The notes below the pieces were generated by a model, which was not told the origin of the DNA, did not search any database, and saw nothing but the letters and a program-made list of their open reading frames with translations. Below are positions 10,701 to 20,962 of a stretch of 64,000 nt of DNA, one piece after another. The first letter of the stretch is position 1; every line of letters begins with the position of its first letter. The stretch lies in the NCBI GenBank assembly GCA_950097015.1, contig CATNEN010000039.1:10076001-10140000 (forward strand). The letters run 5' to 3'. The position numbers were made by a program, and so were the translations under genes. Origin of the DNA: Macrostomum hystrix (Eukaryota; Platyhelminthes; Macrostomidae).

Positions 10701-13377
10701 TGCCGCTGTACATCCAGCGCACCACCGCCCACTTCCCACTGGAGCCGCTGGGCACCGTGCTGTGCAGGGACTCAGCCACCGGCCTGCCTGTGCTGTTCTC
10801 ATTCAACCCCATCTCTGGCGCTGCCAACGGCCCCTCGCAGCGACTGCCGTCTCGCCTGCTGCAGGCTCTACTGGTTCCGCATCCTAGTCACGACGATGGC
10901 CAGTACATTAGGCCTCTGATGCTGCTAGCTGACACGCTGCAAGTCACCATCTATCCGCCTCGGACTTCGCTGCCGCACGGCTTCCGTTCGCTGAATGTGT
11001 ACACCATCGACAGCGACAATCGCCTGCTGCAGGTACGGAAAAACTAATTTTAATCGTGTCACAGCTTTGTATAACTAAAAAATCCCTTCAAAAAGAGCCA
11101 TTTTTTATCATACATTTTCCAGTTGGTCCAATCCCACAACCCGGGCATTATTTCCTATCCCACAGCTGGCCATTATTCGCTATCCCACACCTGGCCATTT
11201 TCCCCATGCCACACCTGGCCATTATTCCCCATGCCACACCTGGCCATTTTCCCCATGCCACACCTGTCCCATCCTTCATCTCACATCCGCAGGGCTATCG
11301 CATTCGCCTATCTGAGCCGCTGCAGCAACACCTGTCTGCCATTTCAACTTGGCGCCTAGCTCTTCACGAACCAATACTGGCCACAGCGGCCAGACGGCCC
11401 ACCGAGCAGGTGCACTCTGTTGGACGCGTCCTTGGCAACCGGCATGTTCTGTACAAATATTTGAATCCGAATCTGCTGGCTATCGCCACCCAGGCCAAGG
11501 ATATGGTGACGCCTGCGCCGCAGATCGGGGACGCCTTCACCCAGGTTCGAAATGAAGATAGAATAGTATTCCTTGCCGATAGAATCGGCGAGTAGTATCA
11601 TAGAATCGGCAAGTAGTGTCATAGAATCAGCAAGTAGTATCATAAAATCTGCGAGTAGTATGATAGAATCAGCGAGTAGTATGATAGAATCAGCGAGTAG
11701 TATGATAGAATCAGCGAGTAGTATGATAGAATCAGCGAGTAGTATGAAAGAATCAGCGAGTAGTATGATATAATCAGCGAGTAGTATGATAGAATCAGCG
11801 AGTAGTATGATGGAATCAGCGAGTAGTATGATAGAATCAGCGAGTAGTATCATAGGATCAACGAGTAGTATCATAAAATCAATGTGTAGTATCATAGAAT
11901 CAGCGAGTAGTATGATAGAATCAACGAGTAGTATGATAGAATCAGCGAGTAGTATGATAGAATCAGCGAGTAGTATGATAGAATCAACGAGTAGTATGAT
12001 AGAATCAGCGAGTAGTATCATAGGATCAACGAGTAGTATCATAAAATCAATGTGTAGTATCATAGAATCAGCGAGTAGTATGATAGTATCAGCGACTAGT
12101 ATCATAAATAACCTAAAATCAACGAGTAGTATTATGCAATCAATAAGCAGTATCGAGAAGTCTACAATTGATGCAATCAGCGTGATGATTATGCAATCAG
12201 CGAGTAGTTTCTTAGAATCAGAAAATTGTGTCATGAAATCGGAAAGTAGAATCTGTGAGTAGTATGTTAGAATCTACCTGTCAAATTATAAAATCGGTAA
12301 GTAGTATGATAAGAGTCAGCCAGTAGTATGACAGAATCAACGAGTAGTATGTTAGAATCGGAAAGTAGCATAATAGAATCAACGAGTAGCATCTTATAAT
12401 TTGCTCCACAGATAACAGTGTGGCTAGTAGACACAGTGTCTGGTCGCGTTGTGGCGTCGGCCACTCACCAGCACAGCTCCGGGCCAATCAGCCTTGTGCA
12501 CAGTGAGCACTGGTTGGTGTACTCTCTGTGGAATCAGAAGCAGCGCAGATTTCAGCTGTCCGTCTGGGAACTGTTCGCCGGCGGCGGACTCAAAGAGTGC
12601 ATGAATGCAACTAGGCCGGTGGTCGGCCGCCAGTCCTACATCTTGCCTGCGCCTGTGCAGCATCTGGCAGTAAGCCAGACTGAGCGAGGCATCACGGCCA
12701 AATCTGTGCTGCTTGCTCTGCGCTCCGGAGGCATCATGGAGCTTAACAAGGTTGGTATAATTGAGTGGGGTGGGTGTCAAGAGTCAAGAGCGAGTTGGGT
12801 TTCTGGGTGGGTGTCTGGAGTGAGGTGGGTGTCAGGAGTGAGGTGGGTGTCGGGAGTGAGGTGGGAGTCGGGAGTGAGGTGGGTGTCTTAGCGAGTGCTC
12901 AGAGTCTGGTTTGAATTGATTCTCAGTTAAGGTTGTTACCGAGTTATGGGCTTCAGGAAAATGTCAGGTGCGCTAAATGTTTATTTTTATTTGACTGATA
13001 GTATCTGTTTCTACCCTCAGGCCTTCCTAGATCCACGCCGGCCATTTGACATGACGCCGGAGTTCCAGGAGGAGGGCCTGGTTCCCTACCACCCGGAGGT
13101 GCCAATGTCTACACAGTCCATCGTGAATTACAACCAAAGCCTGCACCGGGTTGAGGGCATGGTCACAGTGCCCACTGGCCTGGAGTCCACCAGCTTGCTG
13201 TTTGTCTATGGCACCGATCTGTTCTGCACTTGGGTTCAACCATCCAAAATGTTCGACGTGTTAAAAACTGATTTTGACTACGCTTTCATTGCCGCGGTAA
13301 CCATTGGCATGATTGTCGGCTCCGTGGTGACGCAGAAGCTGGCCGCCAGGAAGGCTCTGTTCCGCCTCTGGTCTTAG
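1730..13377 (+). CDS. EMC1: ER membrane protein complex subunit 1 (12 exons)
   Basis: Largest lumenal subunit of the EMC, the ER insertase for tail-anchored and multipass membrane proteins. Exons: 1730-1836, 5091-5308, 6050-6152, 6597-6728, 6833-7000, 7106-7196, 7716-8204, 9610-10000, 10665-11032, 11293-11544, 12412-12750, 13021-13377. All junctions are GT/AG and phases agree; the sum is 3015 nt, 1004 residues plus stop (human EMC1 is 993). Residues 1-25 form a signal peptide starting MKLIVLLCATVFL. The beta-propeller lumenal part follows; family blocks seen include DEFNLRKLLVVATRDGKL, IQRTTAHFP, ALHEP...HSVGRVLGNRHVLYKYLNPN and LDPRRP (the DUF1620-type C-terminal region). One membrane helix lies near residues 972-990, then a short basic cytosolic tail ending FRLWS. 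The exon 8 loop carries a Ser/Asp-rich insertion (EESSSASSSASDSDSSDHAG). The donor of intron 10 (CAG/GTTCGA) is weak. No AATAAA follows the stop; an AATAGA variant lies at 13426-13431. Family identity is very strong; single borders may be off by a few codons. Confidence 0.95.
2224..3350. repeat. Fold-back element in EMC1 intron 1
   Basis: The left arm (about 2224-2430) and the reverse complement of about 3130-3350 share long stretches such as AACTTTTTGCAT, ACTTTTTGGTCT, TTCAATTTTCAACCAGTT and CATTTTAAACTATTTC, broken by small indels. The arms are about 0.7 kb apart. This looks like an old fold-back or long-TIR transposon. I found no transposase and no clear target duplication. Confidence 0.6.
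3916..3948. repeat. 14-bp perfect hairpin
   Basis: AATGGGAGAGGATT (3916-3929) and its exact reverse complement (3935-3948) are separated by the 5-nt loop TCCCT. It lies in EMC1 intron 1 at the start of a C-rich stretch. Role unknown. Confidence 0.85.
5344..5875 (+). repeat. 42-bp minisatellite, EMC1 intron 2
   Basis: About 12 near-identical 42-bp units with core CTTCAGAATCAGGGGGCTTA and a CTTCCTCCTACC segment. Because 42 is divisible by three, all three forward frames stay open and give artefactual repeat proteins. Each unit holds a pyrimidine tract followed by CAG, so each resembles a 3' splice acceptor. Real exon 3 starts at 6050. Confidence 0.95.
6254..6560 (+). repeat. 19-20-bp minisatellite, EMC1 intron 3
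   Basis: About 15 copies built on GAGATTCTGATAATCCTAT with variants such as GATGGATTATAT. The first copies begin CGTGAGATTCTGAT and echo the intron's own donor GTGAGTC. Confidence 0.9.
7269..7655 (+). mobile_element. tRNA-derived SINE (family 1), rearranged, EMC1 intron 6
   Basis: It shares the family body (CCTCGCCGCGGAATCGAGCT, AGGCACAGTGAGAGTGTACA, TGTGTGAGCGTATGCC) with copies at 40858, 53407 and 62040, and ends in an (ATT)n tail near 7637-7655. Arms 7274-7304 and 7382-7412 form a perfect 31-bp inverted repeat, so the 5' part is arranged head to head, with the B-box-like segment in the loop. Confidence 0.75.
8262..9560 (+). repeat. 27-28-bp minisatellite with higher-order structure, EMC1 intron 7
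   Basis: About 46 units built on GTGAGTGAGATTTCCATAGT plus AGATTTT or GGACTTTT. Variant units (TGTGAGGTACGTTTCC, GTAAGATTTTCATTG, GTGGGTGAGATTTCCATAAT) recur in the same order three times near 8545-8690, 8895-9035 and 9060-9160, indicating a higher-order repeat. Most units contain GTGAGT, the consensus 5' splice-site hexamer. Minus-strand frames across it are artefacts. Confidence 0.95.
10150..10615 (+). repeat. 23-bp minisatellite, EMC1 intron 8
   Basis: About 20 copies based on GAGCTACCTGAATATCCCTA plus ATT. It fills most of the intron between exons 8 and 9. Confidence 0.95.
11135..11275 (+). repeat. 24-bp minisatellite, EMC1 intron 9
   Basis: About five to six units built on CACACCTGGCCATTTTCCCC in a 260-bp intron. 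The array ends directly before the acceptor of exon 10 (11293). Confidence 0.85.
11575..12400 (+). repeat. 21-bp minisatellite, EMC1 intron 10
   Basis: About 38 units of AATCAGCGAGTAGTATGATA plus G. The unit length is divisible by three, which creates long spurious frames. A block of variants (GGATCAACGAGTAGTATCAT, AAATCAATGTGTAG) occurs twice near 11840-11900 and 12005-12065, showing internal duplication. Confidence 0.95.
12783..12890 (+). repeat. 18-bp minisatellite, EMC1 intron 11
   Basis: About five units of GAGGTGGGTGTCAGGAGT in a 270-bp intron. The unit matches the much larger array directly downstream of the gene (13525-14010), so the two share an origin. Confidence 0.9.
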
Positions 13378-13524
13378 GTCAGCGAAATCAGCCTATATGT
13401 ACAAGCCATCGCTTCGCTTTTGGCGAATAGAACTTCTTTATACTTTTTGTCTGGGTTGAGTGTATATGTTAATCAGATAATCAGAAAAATTGTATCTGGG
13501 GTTTAGGACTGACGTAAGTAGCTG

Positions 13525-14010
13525 CCGTGAGATGGATTTTGGAGTGGGGTGGTGTCTAGAGTGGGGTGGGTGTCTAGAATGAGGTGGGTGTCTAGAGTGA
13601 GGTGGGTGTCTAGAATGAGGTGGGTGTCTTGAATGAGGTGGGTGTCTAGAATGAGGTGGGTGTCTAGAATGAGGTGGGTGTCTATAATGAGGTGGGTGTC
13701 TTGAATGAGGTGGGTGTCTATAATGAGGTGGGTGTCTTGAATGAGGTGGGTGTCTATACTGGGGTGGGTGTCTAGAATGAGGTGGGTGTCTAGAGTGAGG
13801 TGGGTGTCTAGAATGAGGTGGGTGTCTAGAATGAGGTGGGTGTCTAGAATAAGGTGGGTGTCTAGAATAAGGTGGGTGTCTAGACTGGGGTGGGTGTCTA
13901 GAATGAGGTGGCTGTCTAGAATAAGGTGGGTGTCTAGACTGCGGTAGGTTTCATGAATGAGGTGGTGTCTAGAGTGAGGTGGGTGTCTAGAGTGAGGTAG
14001 TTGGTTTCTA
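13525..14010 (+). repeat. 18-bp minisatellite downstream of EMC1
   Basis: About 26 units of TCTAGAATGAGGTGGGTG beginning about 150 bp after the EMC1 stop, probably just beyond or within its 3' UTR. Same family as the intron 11 array. Confidence 0.95.
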
Positions 14011-14730
14011 GAGGGAGGTTTCTGAAGTTTAAAAGTGTACTTTTTAGCTATGGCAATGTGCATTACAAACTCAAAACTTTTAGAAACTTTTTCCTAACGC
14101 CTTGACCACTGATTCATGTTTCCTGAACAACTTGTTTCTGAATTCAACCCACCCACCCACCCCACTCTAGACTTTGTTTTTTTAATTAGCTGGTAAGCTT
14201 TGTTTTACTCATGAAATTCTTGTCATTGCGCAAGGATCTATGTCAATTTTGTTTTGGCTCAGTTAACTGCAAAGCTTGGAGGCAACTTTCCAATACTTTT
14301 GCGGACAGGTTTGTCAAATTTTTGCTACATTTAATTTTTCTTTCGCCATTCATTCTACTTTACCCCCACGATGCTACTGACAGTTAATTTCCAGTAGTAG
14401 TTAGTGTAGAGTGCTCTCTGTTTTATTCCTTGATTGCTGTCGGTTCTCAGTAATTGAAGTCTTTAAATGCATGGCCTTGTCTCTTTGGCTCCGGACAAAT
14501 TCCTTGTCAAATTAAGGCACCGTAACCAACGTTAACTTTTCCGTTGCTATGGTGCTTTTGGCGCGCGGCTTTTTGCAATCCATTCGTAATTTTCTGTTAG
14601 ATTCGCCTTTGGATGTTTGCCCAACTCATGCAGTGCATTATTCTGGTATTGTTGCAAGCACCTGCGCTCTACCTGGCTTTCCGTGTTGCACTTTCCGCCG
14701 CTTGAAAATTTTGCTTCTTCATCTATCATA
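14011..14730. other. Intergenic DNA
   Basis: Unique-looking AT-rich sequence. The short frames on both strands near 14547-14797 have no recognisable domain, and I see no promoter or RNA gene. Confidence 0.4.
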
Positions 14731-14734
14731 TTCC

Positions 14735-15475
14735 CTCCCCTATCTGTATCTATCCTTTATTTCCCACCCCTATCTGTCTCTATCCTTTATTTCCTAACCC
14801 TATCAGTCTCTATCCTTTATTTCCTAACCCTATCAGTCTCTATCCTTTATTTCCTAACCCTATCAGTCTCTATCCTTTATTTCCCACCCCTTCCAGTCTC
14901 TATCCTTTATTTTTACTCCTATCAGTATCTATCCATAATTTTCCCACCCTATCTGTCTCTATCCATCAATTTCCACCCCTATCAGTATCTATCTATCATT
15001 TTCCCACCCCTATCAGTATCTATCTATCATTTTCCCACCCCTATCAGTATCTATCTATCATTTTCCCACCCCTATCAGTATCTATCTATCATATCCCTCC
15101 CCTATCAGTCTCTATCCTTCATATCCCTCCCCTATCAGTCTCTATCCTTCATATCCCTCCCCTATCAGTCTCTATCCTTCATTTCCAACCTCTATCAGTC
15201 TCAATCCTTCATTTTGACCCCTATCAGTCTGTATCCTTCATTTCCCTCCCCTATCAGTCTCTATCCTTCATTTCCCTCCCCTATCAGTCTCTATCCTTCA
15301 TATCCCTCCCCTATCAGTCTCTATCCTTCATTTCCAACCTCTATCAGTCTCAATCCTTCATTTTGACCCCTATCAGTCTGTATCCTTCATTTCCCTCCCC
15401 TATCAGTCTCTATCCTTCATTTCCACCCCTATCAGTCTCTATCCTTCATTTCCACCCTTATTAGTCTATATATTT
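14735..15475 (+). repeat. About 27-bp minisatellite
   Basis: About 27 units based on CCCCTATCAGTCTCTATCCT plus TCATTTC. The 249-codon frame across it is periodic sequence, not a gene. Confidence 0.95.
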
Positions 15476-16300
15476 TTCCCACACTTTCTTCCCAATGCTT
15501 CTGCTAAAGCAATAAGGCAATGCTCTCTAGTTTATTTGAATTTATTATAGTTCTTTCCACAGCAAGCTCTTGTTTTTTCTGTTACTTTGTGTTTCACAGT
15601 GTTTTCTTTTGTGCGGTAGGTATGGAAAAAATAAAATAAGAAATACAATAAGACGTTCAGAGATAGTTGTCTGCGTGACCTTCAACTGCTCTTGCAGCTT
15701 CCATCATCAACCGCAGCCTAGAACTTGTAACTGGCGGATGTCGTCGAAATATTATCGTCATGTAATCGACTTTTTACTAGCTTTTGTTACCTTCTGATTT
15801 CTCACTCCAAAATTGTCACTCCATTCTAGGAGGTAAGAGCTAAGAATATTAAAGGTGTCGCGCTTCTAACACAGCTTGGCTGGCAAAGTCATATTGTTTG
15901 GCTTGCACTAGTCAATGCGCATTGGTTGCTGGGGTGTGCTCTGCACGCGGAGCTCAAAGACTGAGTAGGCTGCGTGTTCGAGTGTGAGTTTCTAGAGAGC
16001 GCGTGCGTCAGACTGCTTTTTGGTTGGCTCTGTGGGGCAGGGATTTGAGCACTGTAGACTCTCTTCCAGCTGTCAAAACACACACACACACACACACGAG
16101 TCAATTGCAGTGATTCGGGCCCACCTCCCAGAAATCGATTTTATTTCCTTGTTTCACCCTCCCTTGCGCGCTCTGAGCACTGTTATAAACACGGTGTTTT
16201 ATATCATTGTTTGATAAAATATTTTTTATCAACTGACTCCGTTTGGTTGTAAGTCTGCTAGAGCTGACTAATTATTAGATTTTGCAGCTTTAGAGGTGAG
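15476..16300. other. Intergenic DNA with a (CA)n tract
   Basis: No supportable gene. A pure CA dinucleotide tract lies at about 16077-16097. Confidence 0.5.
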
Positions 16301-16309
16301 TCGCTTATT

Positions 16310-16675
16310 AAGCAGTCCTTTCCCTGAAGTATTTTTATTCGTGACCAGTCCTTTCCCTGAAGTATTTTTATTCGTGACCAGTCCTTTCCCTGAAGTATTT
16401 TTATTCGTGACCAGTCCTTTCCCTGAAGTATTTGTGATTCATAACCAGTCCTTTCCCTGAAGTATTTGTGATTCATAACCAGTCCTTCCCCTGAAATATT
16501 TGTGATTCATAACCAGTCCTTTCCCTGAAGTATTTGTGATTCATAACCAGTCCTTCCCCTGAAGTATTTGTGATTTATAACCAGTCCTTCCCCTGAAGTA
16601 TTTGTGATTCATAACCAGTCCTTCCCCTGAAGTATTTGTGATTTATAACCAGTCCTTTCCCTGAAGTTTTAATAT
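16310..16675 (+). repeat. 33-34-bp minisatellite
   Basis: About 11 units built on CAGTCCTTTCCCTGAAGTAT followed by either TTTTATTCGTGAC (first copies) or TTGTGATTCATAAC (later copies), a clean two-subtype array. Confidence 0.9.
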
Positions 16676-16679
16676 TCAT

Positions 16680-17825
16680 GACTCATGAATCATGGCCTGT
16701 CACTGCATGTTTATGAGGTTTACGTGAGGGAGTTAATGAGATTAATAAACGGTCATCACATAGCTATTATATTGAGCAGTTGTTTAATCTGGCAGCTATT
16801 CTGAGTTAATGACCAGTTTATAGTTAACAATGCGCAATGTGTTCAGTACGTAGTATGCAAACTCAGCTAATTAATTATGCCCGCCCTATATTATAATCTA
16901 TAGCTCTGCATGGCTTACTCTGCCGTATCTGCTGCTTGTGTAAACAGTTGGGTTGTAATTCGTACACTGCTGATTATACTCAGCTCTGAATTCAGAACCT
17001 AAACAGAGACAAACACTATTTTTCAGAACAGATTCTAGCTTCAACCCGCGATCCCTATCTCGAGTGTTTGGAAAAGACCTTAAATCTAAACAAACAGCTG
17101 TAGATTTGTTACTATTTTTAGAAACTTAGAGGGAAATCCCAAAAAGCAGCATCCTTGGCCAGCCGAGCGCGGCAATTTTCCGAGGAGAATTAGTCTGGAC
17201 GGTAGTAGTTTTTCTAATCCCAACACATCCGTATTGTAAAGTTTCCTTATTCGAGAATTATTTAATTCCTGCATTTTCCCATTCATGAATTTCCCAATCC
17301 GTGATTTATTCACATCCCTGAATTCCACCATCTGTGAACTATCCCCATCGTGCATTCTCCCTTCGTAAATTTTTCCCTATCTTGAATTTCTCCATTCGTG
17401 AGTTATCATTAACAGAGAATTTCCCCATCCGAGAATTTCCCCAGTAGGGTAGATGGAGGGGGTCAGTAGGGTAGATGGAGGGAGTCAGGAGGGTAGAGAG
17501 CGGCAGTCAGGAAGATAGATAAAATAGGTCAGTGAGGGAGTTAGAGGGAGTCAGGAGAGAAGCGACAGCAATGCAGCAGGACTGCAGAGTCCGAGTCCCA
17601 TCTCATCTTTGAAATTGAACTGCAATAAAGAGCTAATATTCCTGGAATCATATTTAATGCGACTTCATTAGCCTTCGGCCCACTGTTTTCTTAACACGAA
17701 CTTTATTAAGCGGTAAGAGAAAGCTGAAGAGACGTGCACAACTTAGCGTAGGTGCCAATGGAGAGATAGCGCACGGCTTTTGAGTAGTTTGGACACTCAG
17801 CATAATAGATAATTATGGGGTGGCT
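16680..17825. other. Intergenic DNA, degenerate short repeats
   Basis: 17230-17440 holds loose copies of GAATTTCCCCATCCGTGA-like units and 17445-17520 a few GTAGATGGAGGGGGTCAG units. No gene is recognised. Confidence 0.5.
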
Positions 17826-17828
17826 TGG

Positions 17829-17880
17829 ACCATAGACAGCGTGCAAAATAACACACCATTATCTGCACGCTGTCTATGGT
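17829..17880. repeat. 17-bp perfect inverted repeat
   Basis: ACCATAGACAGCGTGCA (17829-17845) and its exact reverse complement (17864-17880) flank an 18-nt AT-rich loop. Probably a MITE end or a fold-back relic. Confidence 0.85.
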
Positions 17881-17926
17881 AAATCCTGGCATTATTTTGT
17901 CTCCAAACCATTCGTAAATTGTAGAT

Positions 17927-18031
17927 TAATACAAGGCTTTTTAGTGCGTTAATGGTCTATGCACGAGGGCGCTTCGCGCCCGAGTGCCATAGGCATAGAC
18001 TATAATTAACGAACGTAGAAGCCTTGTATTA
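17927..18031. mobile_element. About 105-bp palindromic MITE-like element
   Basis: TAATACAAGGCTT (17927-17939) matches exactly the reverse complement of 18019-18031. Between them the arms pair imperfectly (CGTTAAT...GTCTATG against CATAGAC...ATTAACG) around a central GGGCGCTTCGCGCCC hairpin. No coding capacity. Confidence 0.7.
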
Positions 18032-18034
18032 GGC

Positions 18035-19951
18035 CAGGGACTTCTATATATAGCAATCTGGACTGGAAACGCCCAGCCCGCATCTACCTTAGTGTGGCAA
18101 CCATTGCCAACTAATGTATGAGAAACCAGTGGGAAATCGATCTTTTTGGGGGGTCTAGTGACCGACTTAAATCACATCGGTGGCCAAAACGATTCGAATT
18201 GAGATGTTACTGCAATGAATAAAGTAATCTCAGCCTCATTATTAGATAACATAGGCCTAGGCCTCATATATTAGATAATAAGATTTTGCGCTTGAGCATT
18301 TAGGTCTGAGCAATGCACAAATACATTTATAAAATGCTAAATTTTATGTAGAAAATAATATAGAAAATACTTTTAAATGGAAATAGCAAATAATAATGTC
18401 AATTCATGGCAGAGGCCGGACAGCTTGGCGATCTTTCTCTTCTTTCCGCCTTCGCGGCTGGAGAGCTCCTTGGCCAGATTCTTCATCATGCAGTTGCAAA
18501 AAGCCTTGGCCAGGCCTGCCTTCACATCGTGGCCATGTGTGCAAGTCACCAGTTGCATGAAGGACTCCAGAAAGATATCTTCGTCGGCCATCTCATCCAC
18601 GAGCCCACAGAAGACCTGCTGCTGCTGCTGCTGCACTGTCAGGAAAACCCTGCGAAGGGATTCCTTCCGCCGGATCTCCTCGAAGATTTTCCAGCAATGC
18701 GTAGCAAGGGCGAAAGCCAGTTCAGTTGGCTGGCACAAAACTCCTCGGTTGATTTGCTCGAAGAAAGACGACGCCTCATTCGGCACCCAATCGGCCTCCA
18801 ACGGGTGCACCTCTTCCTGTTCCAGAAGGAGCTCTCTGCAGGAGTCGCACCTCCGATTCTGCAGAAACTTGCGGGCAACTGCAGCAGTCACGTAGTAAAT
18901 CCTCAGCCCAGTTCTTGATTCTCGACATGAGATTCAACAGCTGACTGAGAGTCGAAGCCTTGCCTTCAGACAGTAGGTCGCTAAACAAGCTTGATTTCAG
19001 TGGTAGTCCGTTGGCTCCATAGGTGACGGTAAAATCTTCTGCCAGGCAGATGTAACAAGAAACTTGGCACATTGGCTGAGTTTCCAGCACATAGATGCAA
19101 AGCTTTTTATCTTGGACAGCCGTCTGAAATCCAGCTGGCTTGGTCACCTCCTGCTCCATCCGGCGCTGAATCTCCCAAAGATCAGTCGCAGCAGCAATGG
19201 AGTCGTCTTGCTGGAAGGCTCCAATCTTTTCGTCCAGGTCCCTCTGTTCTCTCTCCATGCGATAAGACGACGTTGCAGCTGTCGCTCGTGGCGCCTTCTT
19301 GTCGGTTGACAAGTAGATGGGAGCGTTTTGAAAGACGGATGGAACAGCTCCGGGCTTCAGACGATTCCGCGATTCTTCTTCTTGCGTGCGGCATTGGTGT
19401 CCATCGATGTTTCGATGAAGTCATGGGCTTGAAAATGAAGCGAGCAGATCTTTGAATGCCTCGTGGGCTCGAAATTTTTTCTTGGATTCGCTCGTTTCCA
19501 TTTCTCAAGAAGAGCAGTGTCCTTGAGAGGGTAGCTGTGGAAGGTCACTCCAGATTCGGCGGTTGCTCGAGTAGAGCATCCGAAAGCTGAGCAAGCATGC
19601 ACCATTGAAAGCTTCACTGAAACAGGCACTTGTAAAGTTGCAACAGAAAGTTTATAGCAGTGTGAGTGTGTTGGTTTGAGATTTCAGGAGGCAGTCAGCC
19701 CTGTGCAAGGCATGATATGCTCTTCGGCAATGCTTAAACATCCAAGCCTGTACATTTCCTGGAATGTACAGGCCCCCTGACCCCACTCTCCTACCCCCGC
19801 CCCTTCCCAACCCTCCTTTTTCCCCCTTCAACTCGAAAACAGATAACATAGATTTTTTAGCTAGACCCAAATGCCTTGCCACACTAGCGTATAACCGGAG
19901 CAGCGTTTTATTTTCGTCGCCAGTCCAGATTGCTATATATAGAAGTCCCTG
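18035..19951 (-). mobile_element. P-like DNA transposon with 31-bp TIRs and THAP remnant
   Basis: 18035-18065 and 19921-19951 are perfect 31-bp inverted repeats beginning CAGGGACTTCTATATATAGC. Just inside lies a second pair of exact 11-bp inverted repeats, TAGTGTGGCAA (18090-18100 and 19876-19886). The flanks carry a 7-bp direct duplication ATTAGGC (18028-18034 and 19952-19958). The 31-bp TIR plus 11-bp subterminal repeat matches the known layout of the Drosophila P element, and the THAP protein inside fits that superfamily. P elements usually give 8-bp duplications, and the CAGGG terminus is more hAT-like, so P assignment is inference. At 1.9 kb it lacks room for a full transposase. Confidence 0.87.
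18373..19605 (-). pseudogene. THAP-domain transposase remnant, frameshifted
   Basis: The minus strand from 19605 starts MVHACSAFGC and reads a C2CH THAP zinc finger (C...C...C-S-L-H-F) to about 19370. There the frame shifts within an A/G-rich run and continues with GAVPSVF, the motif that closes THAP domains. A glutamate-rich segment (19312-18910) follows. A second shift near 18910 leads to a C-terminal frame (to 18373) beginning YYVTAAVARKFL...CDSC, a pattern seen at the C-terminal end of P/THAP9-type transposases. The RNase-H-like catalytic core is missing. Most likely an internally deleted, decayed transposase; a spliced domesticated gene is less likely because of the frame breaks. Confidence 0.75.
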
Positions 19952-19959
19952 ATTAGGCC

Positions 19960-20958
19960 CATTATTTTATTGCCGATTCTTGCCATAGACTGCCATTAAC
20001 TGCACGCTTTTTTCATTAAGAAAGGTTTATGAAAATGTAATAATGTCATATTTCATCTATAATTTCTCATCTCTCATCTCTCATCTTTTATCTATCATTT
20101 CACGCCTCTCGCTTCTCATTTCCAATTTATTATTTCTCATTTATCGTATCTAATTTCTGAGTTCTCTTTTTTCATTTTCTCACCTCTCCCATGGCCCCTA
20201 TTTCTCCCGTATTTCCCCATCTTATTGATCACTTATATCTTTGATTTCTCGTCTTTCCTTCTCCAATATCCACACCTGTCTAGTGCTGTTTTCTGTCCAT
20301 AGTAAACTCATAGGTCTTAAATTAGCAGAGCTCGCTACTCTTAGAAGGGGAAACCAAAGTAGCCAAAGGCATCCTCAACCAAAACCGCTCAAGCTGAGCA
20401 GTATTCTTTCCAGAACTAACGAACAAATTTTTCTACCTCTGTCCCAAATAGTTAGGTCAAATTCTTCCCTTAGTCAAACTGTTCCCGGATAGAAAGAGAG
20501 AAGCTAAAAACTTATAAATTCATTTTGGTTGCCATGGAAACCACGATGTTTTAGCATTGGCAATGACAAGCCTCTAGTCTAGTCCTCTCTCATTGGGTGA
20601 GGCCTTGGGGAGCATTTGGCTCACATCCCTTCTGTCCCTTCATTCCCTGCACTGCCCACGTTCCCAACTCTCGTTCCCGATTCCCCCAAGCCTCAGAATC
20701 CCTATCCGGCTCCGTAGCCTCATGCTCCAATGCCCTCCACCCTGGAGAAATTGGCTGAGAGCGGTTCTCTGGTACACTTTATGGCAACCCTTTGCCCAGC
20801 CACCGCTATTCTCCCGCCCGGCGCCCAGCTCTTCCATCCCGCCTCCCAAACGGTCAGTCCGGCTTCTTCTCTCTCTCTCTCTCTCTTCCGAACTCGCGAA
20901 TATCTCCCACGTGCTCTGACTAGATAGTTTCGAACTGAAAACCGCAACTCTGTTCTCA
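19960..20958 (+). other. MCTP upstream region
   Basis: TCTCAT/TTTCTC-rich DNA at 20050-20240, then GC-richer sequence. A pure CT tract lies at about 20869-20886. TGTTCTCAG (AG at 20958-20959) ends 3 nt before the MCTP start codon and looks like a splice acceptor. No TATA box is seen. Confidence 0.4.
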
Positions 20959-20962
20959 GAGC

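Noticed and set aside
18377-19455. Plus-strand frames of 127-172 codons in the P-like element
   Set aside because: The minus strand carries recognisable THAP and transposase-tail motifs; the plus frames are antisense shadows.
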